DNA from: Parasedimentitalea marina
Lineage (GTDB): Bacteria > Pseudomonadota > Alphaproteobacteria > Rhodobacterales > Rhodobacteraceae
Direction of reading: 5' to 3'
Length of the DNA stretch: 64,000 nucleotides
NCBI RefSeq assembly: GCF_004006175.1
Contig: NZ_CP033219.1
Coordinates: forward strand, 868,001-932,000
This document shows, piece by piece, positions 53,631-62,684 of this stretch. Both the position numbers and the translations under genes were made by a program. Numbering within the stretch: the first letter of the stretch is position 1; each line of letters starts with the position of its first letter. Under the pieces are notes generated by a model that was not told where the DNA came from, made no database searches, and was given only the letters and a program-made list of their open reading frames with translations.

Positions 53631-54842
53631 ATGACCATGGCCCTTATCATTCCTGAATTTCTCACCGTGACCCTTGGGTTCGCGGTGTTTCTGCTGGGCG
53701 CGCGGTTGAACGCGCAGGTCGAGATCCTGCGCCGGTTCAATATTCCCGAACCGGTGACCGGCGGCTTGCTGGCGGCGCTGGTGGTGCTGGTTATCTACCT
53801 GGGATTCGGTCGCGCTGTTGAGTTTGAGATGGCCAGCCGTGATTTCTTTCTGGTGCTGTTCTTTGCCGGTATTGGCCTGAATGCACGGCTGAGTGACCTG
53901 ATCGCCGGCGGTAAGCCCTTGCTGATCCTGTTGGTGCTGACCCTGATGACCATTATTGCCCAGAACATTATCGGGGCAGCTGGCGCCGTGCTGTTTGGCT
54001 ATCCAGCGCAGGCCGGAGTGCTGTTTGGCTCGGCGTCACTGATCGGCGGTCACGGCACGGCAATTGCCTGGGCTCCGGACGTGGCAGCGGCCACGGGCCT
54101 GGCAGGCGCAACCGAACTGGGTGTAGCTGTGGCCACACTGGGCTTGGTTCTGGCGGCGCTGGTGGGTGGACCGGTGGCGCGCATTCTGATCACCCGCAAC
54201 AATTTGGCCCCGGCGCGACCGGATGAGGGGGCCACGGTTGGCCTGCCCGACGAAGACCGCGCCCCGGCCGCTCAGATCGACCATCTTAGCCTGATGCGGG
54301 TGATGTTGTACCTGAACCTTGCCATTATACTGGGCTATGCCGGATCGGCGCTGATTGAGGCGGCAGGATTAAAGCTGCCGTTGTTTGTGCCCTGCCTGAT
54401 CGCAGGCATTCTGATCGCCAATATCCGCAGCTTCATGTTTCCAAAGGCCGCCGCGGTCTCGCGTACGCCAGCCCTGGCGCTGGTCTCGGAGTTTTCGCTG
54501 GGCGCGTTTCTGGCGATGTCGCTGATGGCGTTGCAGCTGTGGACCATTGCCGAACTGGGGCTGGCGATAGTGGTGATCATGACTGCCCAGACCTCCTTTG
54601 CCGTTGCCTTTGTGCTTTATGTGCTGTTTCCAATGCTGGGCAGTGGCTACCGCGCCGCCGTTCTGGCCGCTGGATTTGGTGGCTTTGCGCTGGGCGCAAC
54701 CCCCACGGCCATTGCCAATATGACCGCGGTCACCAAGCGCTATGGCCCATCGCCTATTGCCTTTGTGGTGCTGCCCCTTGTATCCGCTTTCTTTGTTGAT
54801 ATCGCCAATGCCATCGTCATCCAGATGATTGTGAACTTCTGA
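53631..54842 (+). CDS. gltS: Sodium/glutamate symporter (GltS family)
   Basis: A 403-residue transporter with about ten membrane segments. Family features: FAVFLLGARLNAQVEILRRF at the start and the reentrant-loop region GSASLIGGHGTAIAWAP, with a second GGFALGATPTAIANM. It imports glutamate with Na+. It lies between a DUF6446 gene and glyS, in the same direction; no link with glycyl-tRNA synthesis is known. A second ATG two codons later is equally possible. Confidence 0.92.
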   Translation: MTMALIIPEFLTVTLGFAVFLLGARLNAQVEILRRFNIPEPVTGGLLAALVVLVIYLGFGRAVEFEMASRDFFLVLFFAGIGLNARLSDLIAGGKPLLILLVLTLMTIIAQNIIGAAGAVLFGYPAQAGVLFGSASLIGGHGTAIAWAPDVAAATGLAGATELGVAVATLGLVLAALVGGPVARILITRNNLAPARPDEGATVGLPDEDRAPAAQIDHLSLMRVMLYLNLAIILGYAGSALIEAAGLKLPLFVPCLIAGILIANIRSFMFPKAAAVSRTPALALVSEFSLGAFLAMSLMALQLWTIAELGLAIVVIMTAQTSFAVAFVLYVLFPMLGSGYRAAVLAAGFGGFALGATPTAIANMTAVTKRYGPSPIAFVVLPLVSAFFVDIANAIVIQMIVNF

Positions 54843-54851
54843 GGACCCCAG

Positions 54852-56984
54852 ATGCCCGACCTGCTGATTGAACTGTTTTCCGAGGAAATCCCGGCTCGTA
54901 TGCAACGCCGTGCCGCCGATGATCTGAAAAAGCGGATGAGTGATGGCCTGGTCGAAGCAGGTCTGACCTATGCGGGCGCCCATGCTCTGTCGACGCCACG
55001 CCGCCTGACTTTGGCGATTGACGGTCTACTGGCCGCATCACCCACCGTGCATGAAGAGCGCAAAGGGCCGAAGGTCGGTGCACCTGACAAAGCGATCGAG
55101 GGCTTCTTGCGTGGGGCTGGTCTGACCCGTGACCAACTTGTGGAACGTGACACCCCCAAGGGCGCGATCTATTTCGCCAGCATTGAAAAGCCCGGCCGCC
55201 CGGCGGCAGATATCATCGCCGAAGTGCTGGACGCCACCATTCGCAACTTCCCATGGCCCAAGTCCATGCGCTGGGGGACCGGTTCGCTGAAATGGGTGCG
55301 TCCGCTTCATTCTATCCTGTGTATGTTGTCGGATGAGGTCGGCAGCGAGGTTGTCGCGCTGGATGTCGACGGTATTGTCGCGGGCAATAGCACCCGTGGG
55401 CACCGGTTCATGGCGCCGGACGCCTTCACCGTCACCGGTTTTGACGATTACGCCGCCAAACTAAAACGCGCCTTTGTGGTGCTGGACCCGGAAGAGCGGG
55501 CCGAGGCGATTTGGCAGGACGCAAGCAATCAGGCCTTTGCCAACGGGTTGGAACTGGTCGAAGACAAAGGCCTTCTGGCTGAGGTCGCCGGTCTGGTCGA
55601 ACACCCCGTGGTGTTGATGGGCGCAATCGACGAGGAGTTCCTGTCGCTGCCTGCGGAAGTGTTGCAAACCTCTATGCGCGAGCACCAGAAGTTCTTCTCG
55701 GTGCGCAATCCAAAAACCAACCGGATCGAGCGCTTTGTCACCGTCGCCAACCGCGACACTGAGGACAATGGCGCCACCATTCTGGCTGGCAATCAAAAGG
55801 TGCTGAGTGCGCGTCTGGCCGATGCCAAGTTTTTCTGGGAAAACGACCTGCGCGTCGCCAAGGATGGCATGGAGACTTGGACCGAGGCCCTGTCCAATGT
55901 GACCTTCCACAACAAGCTGGGCACCCAGGCGGACCGGATCGCCCGCATCGCCGCTCTGGCGCGTGAGATTGCCCCGGCCGTGGGCGCTGACCCCGACCTG
56001 GCCGAGCAGGCCGCAAAGGTGGCCAAGGCCGATCTGTCATCCGAAATGGTCTATGAATTCCCCGAGTTGCAGGGCCTGATGGGCCGCTACTACGCCGAGG
56101 CTGCAGGCCTGCCGCAAGAGGTGGCCAATGCCTGCGAAGCGCATTATTCGCCACAGGGCCCATCGGATGACGTGCCAACCGAGCCGGGTTCGGTTGCCGT
56201 GGCGCTGGCAGATAAGCTGGACACGCTGACCGGGTTCTGGGCGATTGATGAACTTCCTACTGGTTCGAAAGATCCATTTGCACTTCGCCGCGCCGCATTG
56301 GGGGTTATTCGGTTGGTGTTGGAGAATGATGTACGCGCGAAACTGTCGATGCTGTTTTTCGACGGAGTGCGTAGCTTTCCTGAGCAATCTTTCTTTGAAA
56401 GGGAAAAGTATCAGGGAACCGACGCCGAGCGTTCGGACGCTTATCACCGCGAGCTGTCCGATAACCTCCTCTCCTTCTTCCACGATCGCCTCAAAGTCTT
56501 CTTGCGCGATCAGGGTATCCGCCATGACGTCATTGACGCCTGTATCGCCATGGATGGCAATGATGATCTGACCCTGCTGGTCAAACGCGCCCGCGCGCTT
56601 GAGAATTTCATGAAATCCGACGACGGCACCAACCTGCTACAAGGCTATAAACGCGCCAACAACATCCTGACCCAGGCCGAAACCAAAGACGGGGTCGAGT
56701 ACTCCTATGGGGGTGATGTGAAATTCGCCAAGGATGCAACCGAAATTGCTCTGTTCGAAGCACTTGCCTTGAACGAGGGGGCGATCTCTTCAGCCATCGA
56801 GGCCGAAGATTTCGCGGCTGCCATGGGCAGCATGGCGGCGCTGCGCGCGCCGATCGATGCGTTCTTTGAGGCAGTGCAGGTGAATGACGACAATGAGGTG
56901 GTGCGCCGCAACCGCTTGAACTTGCTGCATCAGATTCGTCAGATCTGTGGTCAGGTCGCCGATTTGACGAAGGTTGAAGGTTGA
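54852..56984 (+). CDS. glyS: Glycine--tRNA ligase beta subunit
   Basis: A 710-residue beta subunit that binds tRNA-Gly. It opens DLLIELFSEEIPARMQRRAA, has STPRRLTLAIDGL, FVTVANRDTEDN and PKSMRWGTGSLKWVRPLH, and the C-terminal anticodon-binding region ending RNRLNLLHQIRQICGQVADL. AGGACCCC precedes the ATG, ten bases after gltS. Partner GlyQ is encoded 2 kb upstream. Confidence 0.97.
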   Translation: MPDLLIELFSEEIPARMQRRAADDLKKRMSDGLVEAGLTYAGAHALSTPRRLTLAIDGLLAASPTVHEERKGPKVGAPDKAIEGFLRGAGLTRDQLVERDTPKGAIYFASIEKPGRPAADIIAEVLDATIRNFPWPKSMRWGTGSLKWVRPLHSILCMLSDEVGSEVVALDVDGIVAGNSTRGHRFMAPDAFTVTGFDDYAAKLKRAFVVLDPEERAEAIWQDASNQAFANGLELVEDKGLLAEVAGLVEHPVVLMGAIDEEFLSLPAEVLQTSMREHQKFFSVRNPKTNRIERFVTVANRDTEDNGATILAGNQKVLSARLADAKFFWENDLRVAKDGMETWTEALSNVTFHNKLGTQADRIARIAALAREIAPAVGADPDLAEQAAKVAKADLSSEMVYEFPELQGLMGRYYAEAAGLPQEVANACEAHYSPQGPSDDVPTEPGSVAVALADKLDTLTGFWAIDELPTGSKDPFALRRAALGVIRLVLENDVRAKLSMLFFDGVRSFPEQSFFEREKYQGTDAERSDAYHRELSDNLLSFFHDRLKVFLRDQGIRHDVIDACIAMDGNDDLTLLVKRARALENFMKSDDGTNLLQGYKRANNILTQAETKDGVEYSYGGDVKFAKDATEIALFEALALNEGAISSAIEAEDFAAAMGSMAALRAPIDAFFEAVQVNDDNEVVRRNRLNLLHQIRQICGQVADLTKVEG

Positions 56985-56994
56985 ATTCGCCGGA

Positions 56995-57037
56995 CCGGGG
57001 CCAGCCCCGGACCCCGGAGTAGTTAAATAAAGGTGAA
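56995..57037 (+). repeat. Degenerate CCCCGG-family repeat after glyS
   Basis: CCGGGGCCAGCCCCGG palindrome followed by ACCCCGGAGTAGTTAAA and AAGGTGAA, a divergent version of the element at 21795-21844. The palindrome could also act as a glyS terminator. An inverted element follows 25 bases later. Confidence 0.5.
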
Positions 57038-57060
57038 CAACTGGGCGCACCAAGGGGCCC

Positions 57061-57092
57061 CTTCACTTTTTCAAAAATACTCCCGCCGGAGG
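57061..57092 (-). repeat. Inverted GAGTATTT-type repeat
   Basis: On the minus strand CCTCCGGCGGGAGTATTTTT is followed by GAAAAAGTGAAG. It faces the preceding element and matches the variant at 2357-2380. Confidence 0.55.
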
Positions 57093-57098
57093 CAAAGA

Positions 57099-57148
57099 CA
57101 TTGCGCGACCCCTGGTCGTGCAATGTCGGCTGCGTGCTTGCACGCAGC
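57099..57148 (+). other. Two adjacent hairpins in the PPDK-like gene leader
   Basis: First hairpin 57099-57125: CATTGCGCGACC pairs with GGTCGTGCAATG (one G-U) around a CCT loop. Second, 57129-57148: GCTGCGTG-CTTG-CACGCAGC, eight perfect base pairs. They end about 60 bases before the GTG start. They may be a regulatory leader or a dispersed repetitive element. Confidence 0.55.
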
Positions 57149-57209
57149 ACTCGGCGCTTGCACCATGGGCGCACCGCTTTATGCTGCAGGGCAAAGGAAA
57201 GGTGCTGCA

Positions 57210-59780
57210 GTGCAGAAACAATTGCCAGAGATCCCGTTTGCGGCGCTGATCACGTCAGATGCCCCGATTGCCGCCAATGCCCATGGCGGGCGAGCCAAGT
57301 GCCTTCAGCGGTTGGTGCGGCTGGACCTGCCGGTGCCTTGTACCGTAGCCCTGTCGTTTGATGCTGTGAGGGGCATAGCCGAGGGGCAGATGCCGGAACT
57401 GGCGACGATCCTGGGTGAGTTTCCTGACGATGCTTTGCTTTGTGTGCGACCTTCATCCGAGGATCCCGATTGGGGGGGGCCTGGGGCGGTTCTGAATGTG
57501 GGCATGAATGACGCCCGCTATGTGGATCTGTGTGACAGCATGGGGGCGCAGGCCGCGGCGGCGCTGTATTTGCGGTTTGTGCAGTCTTATGCGGTGCATG
57601 TGGCGCGGTTGGACCCGGATGTGTTTGACGCGGTTTCAGAAGACGGACCCGAGGCATTGGGCCTTATTCTGCAGGCCTATGAAGCCGAAACGGATGAGGC
57701 ATTTCCACAGGATCGTGGCGAACAACTGGCGGCGGTGTTGCGCTCTATGGCGCGGGCCTGGGATGGGACCACAGCACGGTTGTTGCGCCAGGCCAAGGGG
57801 GCCCCGGTAGATGCGGGGCTGGGGCTGGTGGTGCAGGAAATGGTGCCGGGGCTGGGGCAGGGTGAATGTGGATCAGGTGTGTTGCAGCTGATCAACTCAC
57901 AAACCGGCAAGCCGCAGATTACCGGCCGCTATCTCAGCCAATCGCAAGGTCGTGATGCTTTGGGCGCTGGCGCTGCGGCATTATATCTTGAGCAGGATCC
58001 GCGCGGACCGGCCTTGGCAGATGTGGCACCTGCGGCCTTTGCGGATTTGAAATCGCATGCGGCGCTGATGCGGCAGCGTCTGCGGGAAGCGATGCAAGTC
58101 GAGTTTGTTATTGAGAATGGCCATGTGCATATTCTGGATGGCGTACGGGTGGCGCGCTCGGCGCGTGCGGCAGTGCGAATTGCCGTGGCTTTGGCCGAGG
58201 ATGGCATCATCTCGCCGCAAGAGGCGGTGATGCGCATTGACGCGCATTCGCTGAATGAATTGCTGCACCGCCAGGTGGACCCATTGGCCACGCGCGAAGT
58301 GATTGGCACTGGAATTGCTGCCAGTCCCGGCGCTGCGACAGGCCGGTTGGTCTTTACTGCTGCCGAGGCTCAGGCCAGCGCGTCGCGGCGGGAGCCCTGT
58401 ATTCTGGTGCGCCGCGAGACTTCGCCTGAGGATATTCGTGGCATGCATGCGGCAGTGGCGGTGCTGACTGAAAAGGGCGGCATCACCAGCCATGCGGCAG
58501 TGATTGGCCGTGGCCTGGGGCTGCCCTGTATCGTTGGGGCCTCAAGCTTGAAGTTTCTCAGCAAGGAAAAGCAGCTGGTCACCACTGAGGGCCGGGTATT
58601 CAAAGCGGGGGATATTGTCACCATCGATGGCAGCTCGGGAGAGGTTCTGGCTGGGCAACCTGCCATGCTGGAGGCGGCTCTGGATGATGCGTTTCAGACC
58701 CTGATGGGCTGGGCAGATGCCGAGCGCGACATTGGCATTCGGGCCAATGCTGATACCCCGGCGGATGCGCAACTGGCGCGCAATTTCGATGCGCAGGGTA
58801 TTGGCCTGTGCCGTACCGAGCACATGTTCTTTGAACCGGGTCGCCTGACGGTGATGCGCGAGATGATTTTTGCCGAGACCTCGTTCGGGCGAGCGGCAGT
58901 ACTGGCGCGATTGTTGCCGATGCAGCGTGGCGATTTTTATGAGCTGTTCCGCATTATGGCCGGAATGCCGGTCTGTATTCGCTTGTTTGATCCGCCGTTG
59001 CATGAATTCCTGCCCACCACCCGGACTGGCCAGCGAGAGCTGTCCGAGGCACTGGGGATTCCAGTCCGTGATGTCACCCGCCGGGTCGAGGAAATGGGTG
59101 AGTACAACCCAATGCTGGGTCTGCGCGGTGTGCGGCTGGGGGTCACGGTCCCCGAGATCTATGACATGCAGGCCCGGGCTATTTTCGAAGCTGCGCTGGA
59201 TGCCTCGAAAGAGGGGGCGCCGGTGGTGCCGGAAATCATGATCCCATTGGTATCAGCCAAGCGTGAGGTGGAACTGGTCAAGGCCCGCATTGATGCCGTG
59301 GCGGCGGCGGTGAAATCTGAACGTGGAGTGGAATTCGATTTTCGGCTTGGTGTTATGGTCGAAACACCGCGCGCGGCGTTGCGGGCTGCGGATATCGCAC
59401 CGCACACGGCGTTTCTGAGTTTTGGGACCAATGACCTTACTCAGATGACCTATGGATTGTCGCGCGATGATGCTGGTCGTTTCATGTCCGATTATGTACG
59501 CCAAGAGGTGTTTGCCGAAGACCCGTTCCATGTTCTGGACGTTGAAGGGGTCGGCGAATTGTTGAAGCTTGGAGTGCAACGGGGCCGCGAGAGCAACCCC
59601 GGCGTGACCCTGTCAATCTGCGGCGAACATGGCGGTAACCCCGAATCGATTGCCTTCTGCCGGGCTGCTGGATTCGATTATGTGTCCTGTTCACCCTTTC
59701 GGGTGCCAGTGGCGCGATTGGCCGCAGCTCAATTGGCGATTGCACATATGTTAGCGGGAGAGCTCCCAGCCTCCGCCTAG
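57210..59780 (+). CDS. PPDK-like PEP-utilising protein with divergent ATP-binding domain
   Basis: About 856 residues, built like pyruvate phosphate dikinase: ATP-grasp-type domain (1-340), phosphohistidine domain (ITSHAAVIGRGLG, His428) and PEP domain (IGLCRTEHMFFE; LSICGEHGG, Cys804; SFGTNDLTQM). In the ATP domain, the GGKG lysine position reads GGRA, and the QTR that binds ATP appears as DGV (residues 310-312). The C-terminal catalytic residues are intact. It may therefore be a different phosphotransferase or a regulator. GTG is chosen with AAAGGAAAGG just upstream; an earlier ATG runs through the leader hairpins. Confidence 0.82.
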   Translation: MQKQLPEIPFAALITSDAPIAANAHGGRAKCLQRLVRLDLPVPCTVALSFDAVRGIAEGQMPELATILGEFPDDALLCVRPSSEDPDWGGPGAVLNVGMNDARYVDLCDSMGAQAAAALYLRFVQSYAVHVARLDPDVFDAVSEDGPEALGLILQAYEAETDEAFPQDRGEQLAAVLRSMARAWDGTTARLLRQAKGAPVDAGLGLVVQEMVPGLGQGECGSGVLQLINSQTGKPQITGRYLSQSQGRDALGAGAAALYLEQDPRGPALADVAPAAFADLKSHAALMRQRLREAMQVEFVIENGHVHILDGVRVARSARAAVRIAVALAEDGIISPQEAVMRIDAHSLNELLHRQVDPLATREVIGTGIAASPGAATGRLVFTAAEAQASASRREPCILVRRETSPEDIRGMHAAVAVLTEKGGITSHAAVIGRGLGLPCIVGASSLKFLSKEKQLVTTEGRVFKAGDIVTIDGSSGEVLAGQPAMLEAALDDAFQTLMGWADAERDIGIRANADTPADAQLARNFDAQGIGLCRTEHMFFEPGRLTVMREMIFAETSFGRAAVLARLLPMQRGDFYELFRIMAGMPVCIRLFDPPLHEFLPTTRTGQRELSEALGIPVRDVTRRVEEMGEYNPMLGLRGVRLGVTVPEIYDMQARAIFEAALDASKEGAPVVPEIMIPLVSAKREVELVKARIDAVAAAVKSERGVEFDFRLGVMVETPRAALRAADIAPHTAFLSFGTNDLTQMTYGLSRDDAGRFMSDYVRQEVFAEDPFHVLDVEGVGELLKLGVQRGRESNPGVTLSICGEHGGNPESIAFCRAAGFDYVSCSPFRVPVARLAAAQLAIAHMLAGELPASA

Positions 59781-59957
59781 ATTTAGTGAAATCAGGGCTG
59801 TTTCGAATACGTGCTAGAGGGGTTAATCTCTTGTTAGATCTCTGTTCTGAGTTGCATATTTTAGGAAAACTGGACCTTTTCCAGACATTAGGGTAGGTGA
59901 ACCCCGCGCATGAATGGACGGTTGGCGCGACCATCCGGTACCTGGGGGTATCTCAAA

Positions 59958-60599
59958 ATGAGATCTTTTGTATTGGCCGCCTGTGTTGCGGTGACTTTGG
60001 CTTCGCCCGGTGCGGCCATTGCTGAGACTGCGCTGGGGCGCCTGTTCCAACGCGATCAATCGACTCAAACGTCAACCTCCAGGCAGCGTTCGGGTGGTTT
60101 TTTGTTCTTTGGACGCAAGCCCGCCAAAACAAAGCAGATGAGTTATTCCACAACCTGGCTGGATGCCCAGCCTGCAGCCGCCGGTGACGCAAATTTTGAG
60201 TGTCTTGCGCAGGCGCTTTACTTTGAGGCACGCGGCGAGGCTGTAAAGGGACAATTTGCCGTGGCCGAAGTGATCCTGAACCGGGTCAAAAGCGCTCAAT
60301 TTCCGAACTCTGTCTGCGGCGTTGTCAAGCAGGGCACGGGGCGTCTTAATCAATGTCAGTTCAGTTATAACTGTGATGGGCGGACCGAGGTAATTGGTGA
60401 ACGTCAGGCCTATGCGCGGGTTGCCAAAGTTGCGCGTGCGGTTTTGGATGGCGTCCAGGAAGAGCTGACGGATGGGGCCACTTATTATCATACCACGGCT
60501 GTACGGCCGCGCTGGAGCCGGGTGTTTACAAACACGGCCCAAATTGGCGTGCATCTGTTCTACCGTGACGAGCGGTATCGCACGGCGTCTAGCGAATAA
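59958..60599 (+). CDS. SleB-like cell wall hydrolase
   Basis: A 213-residue exported protein. Signal peptide (RSFVLAACVAVTLASPGAAIA) then a hydrolase_2/SleB domain: CLAQALYFEARGEAVKGQFA with the probable catalytic Glu, VILNRVKSAQFPNSVCGVV and CQFSYNCDG. It cleaves peptidoglycan, likely as a lytic amidase or transglycosylase. The ATG with GGGGG upstream is preferred over one 16 codons earlier. Confidence 0.9.
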   Translation: MRSFVLAACVAVTLASPGAAIAETALGRLFQRDQSTQTSTSRQRSGGFLFFGRKPAKTKQMSYSTTWLDAQPAAAGDANFECLAQALYFEARGEAVKGQFAVAEVILNRVKSAQFPNSVCGVVKQGTGRLNQCQFSYNCDGRTEVIGERQAYARVAKVARAVLDGVQEELTDGATYYHTTAVRPRWSRVFTNTAQIGVHLFYRDERYRTASSE

Positions 60600-60673
60600 A
60601 GCGCTACGGTTACCTCAACAAAGATTGCAGTGTAACTTCCCGGGTGACGCATTTCACCAGAGTCAGGACGCAA

Positions 60674-60696
60674 GTGGGGCTGTTTTTCAGCCCCGC
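60674..60696 (+). terminator. Hairpin between the SleB gene and folB
   Basis: GGGGCTG-TTTTT-CAGCCCC is a seven-base-pair stem (nine with flanking pairs). No T run follows, so it is more likely a leader or attenuator structure 55 bases before folB than a strong terminator. Confidence 0.5.
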
Positions 60697-60750
60697 ATCG
60701 CCTAATGTGTATTACCATCTTCTGCTATTGATAGCCAAAGGCACGATCCC

Positions 60751-61671
60751 ATGAGTTCAGAAATACGTCTTGCGTTTGAACATCCATCCGAACGTGCAGC
60801 CGCAATGGCAACCGGTCGGGTCTTGGATCGTATTTCGCTGCGCAACCATATCGTTGACGTTGAAATAGGTGCGTTCCAAGCTGAGCGCGGTACCACCCAG
60901 CGGATCTGTTTTAACGTGGTGGTCGAAGTCGAACCGCTGCCCGATGATGTGGACGATGATGTGGATCGCATTCTGTCCTATGACCGCGTCACCGAGGCCA
61001 TTGCACATGAGCTGGCGGATGAGCGGCTGAACCTGCTGGAAACGCTGGCTGACCGGGTCGCTGAGCGTATCCTGCTGGAGCCGCAGGCCGTGCGGGCCTT
61101 TGTGCGGATCGAAAAACTGGATCGTGGTCCCGGCGCGCTTGGAGTTGAGATTGTCCGCTCACGCGATCAAGTTGACCATGATGCGGAAGTGGAAGAGCCG
61201 CCGCATCCGCGGCTTCTTTATCTCAGCAATGGGGCAATCGACAGCGACAATTTTTCCGGCTGGATCGACCAGATGCAATGTCGCCAACGGCCGTTGATTC
61301 TGTGCGTCGGGGCGCACGGATTGGAGGTGCCACGGACTGGTCACAAAATGACCGAACGGCGGATCGATTTGCTGGCGATTGAACAAAACGCCTGGCGTCT
61401 GGCCGCGCATGACGATCGCTGCGTGGTCGTTTCCACCCGGACCGAGCTGGATTGGGCAATGAAAAACGGCCAGATCAGTGTTTGGGCTCCGTCCAAAATT
61501 GTTCTCGATGCGGTTGATGGCCCTTCGGCGGCACCGTCCCAACCGGTGGAACTGGCAGTTTGGTTCGCAGCGACCCTAGGGGCCGGAGAGCTGATTGTAA
61601 TTGGCGCTGACCTGCCAGAAAATCCAAGTGTACCCTTGCGCGCTGTGTCTGTGGATCAAGCTACGATATGA
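60751..61671 (+). CDS. folB: Dihydroneopterin aldolase with extra C-terminal domain
   Basis: A 306-residue protein. Residues about 20-140 are FolB: GRVLDRISLRNHIVDVEIGA, LSYDRVTEAIAHELADERLN, VAERILLEPQAVRAFVRIEK. FolB converts dihydroneopterin to hydroxymethyldihydropterin. Residues about 145-306 are additional: RPLILCVGAHGLEVPRTGHK and LAVWFAATLGAGELIVIGAD recall the C-terminal half of amino-acid-kinase-like proteins, but I cannot assign the domain. The last four bases overlap the folP start (ATGA), so translation is coupled. Confidence 0.88.
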   Translation: MSSEIRLAFEHPSERAAAMATGRVLDRISLRNHIVDVEIGAFQAERGTTQRICFNVVVEVEPLPDDVDDDVDRILSYDRVTEAIAHELADERLNLLETLADRVAERILLEPQAVRAFVRIEKLDRGPGALGVEIVRSRDQVDHDAEVEEPPHPRLLYLSNGAIDSDNFSGWIDQMQCRQRPLILCVGAHGLEVPRTGHKMTERRIDLLAIEQNAWRLAAHDDRCVVVSTRTELDWAMKNGQISVWAPSKIVLDAVDGPSAAPSQPVELAVWFAATLGAGELIVIGADLPENPSVPLRAVSVDQATI

Positions 61672-62663
61672 CCTATTACCGCCCTCTTCTTCAGCAGGGC
61701 GATGCCCGTCCTGAGGGGGCGGTTGAACTGGCTGGTGGATCGTTGTGGTTTACCCATGTCGAGGCTCTTGACCGGCGCTCTCCGTCGCGCATCATTCCTG
61801 CAGGGCTGGTGCCCGAGCAGACCCTGCGCCGTCTGTCTGGGCACCGACCGACCATAGCAGGTCTGGATCTGGGCCAACCACAGCTGATGGGGATTTTAAA
61901 CGTTACGCCGGACAGTTTTTCCGATGGCGGTCAGTATGATGAACTGGGCGCGGCGGTCGCTGCGGCCCGGCAAATGATATCGGATGGCGCCAGTCTTATC
62001 GATATTGGCGGTGAATCCACGCGTCCTGGGGCTGCCTATGTCTCAGAAGACGACGAGATTTCGCGCACGGCGCCGGTTATTGCTGCACTCAGCGCTGCCA
62101 CTGGGGTTGCCATTTCGATTGATACCCGCAAGGCGCCCGTCGCCGCCGAGGCTCTGTCTTCGGGGGCAAATCTGGTCAATGACGTCTCGGGATTTACCTT
62201 TGACACGGCGCTGGCGCCTTTGGTGGCACAGGCCGGTGTGCCTGTATGTATCATGCATGCCCAGGGTGATCCGGCCACGATGCAGGACGAACCCATCTAC
62301 GAAGATGTACTTCTGGATGTCTATGATTTCCTTGCTGCCCAGATCGACCGGCTTGAGGCGGTGGGCGTGTTGCGCGATCAGATTGTTATCGATCCGGGCA
62401 TTGGGTTTGGTAAAACACTTGACCACAATCTGGCGCTGTTGCGTGGCATAGCAATATTTCACGCGCTGGGCTGCCCGATCCTGCTGGGTGTCTCCCGCAA
62501 GGGTTTCATCGGGACAATCGGCAAAGAACCGCAGGCTACAGCGCGGGCTCCGGGGTCAATCGCCGTAGGCCTTGCGGCCCTGGCCCAAGGCGTGCAATTC
62601 CTTAGGGTACATGATGTCGCCGCAACGGCGCAGGCGGTGCGGCTTTGGCAGGCAGCCCGTTAA
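61668..62663 (+). CDS. folP: Dihydropteroate synthase
   Basis: A 331-residue enzyme joining p-aminobenzoate to hydroxymethyldihydropterin pyrophosphate. Signatures: MGILNVTPDSFSDGG, SLIDIGGESTRPGA, LVNDVSGFTFD and IDPGIGFGKTLDHNLALLR. It has about 60 residues before the usual start (MTYYRPLLQQGDARPEGAVE), longer than the typical 270-280. Sulfonamide target. It overlaps folB by four bases and ends 21 bases before glmM. Confidence 0.96.
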   Translation: MTYYRPLLQQGDARPEGAVELAGGSLWFTHVEALDRRSPSRIIPAGLVPEQTLRRLSGHRPTIAGLDLGQPQLMGILNVTPDSFSDGGQYDELGAAVAAARQMISDGASLIDIGGESTRPGAAYVSEDDEISRTAPVIAALSAATGVAISIDTRKAPVAAEALSSGANLVNDVSGFTFDTALAPLVAQAGVPVCIMHAQGDPATMQDEPIYEDVLLDVYDFLAAQIDRLEAVGVLRDQIVIDPGIGFGKTLDHNLALLRGIAIFHALGCPILLGVSRKGFIGTIGKEPQATARAPGSIAVGLAALAQGVQFLRVHDVAATAQAVRLWQAAR

Positions 62664-62684
62664 GGCCCGACAAGAAAGACTACA

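Noticed and set aside
57033..57209. Longer start (ATG 57042 region) for the PPDK-like protein
   Set aside because: The extra 59 residues are translated repeats and hairpins, do not match PPDK, and there is a good ribosome binding site before the GTG.
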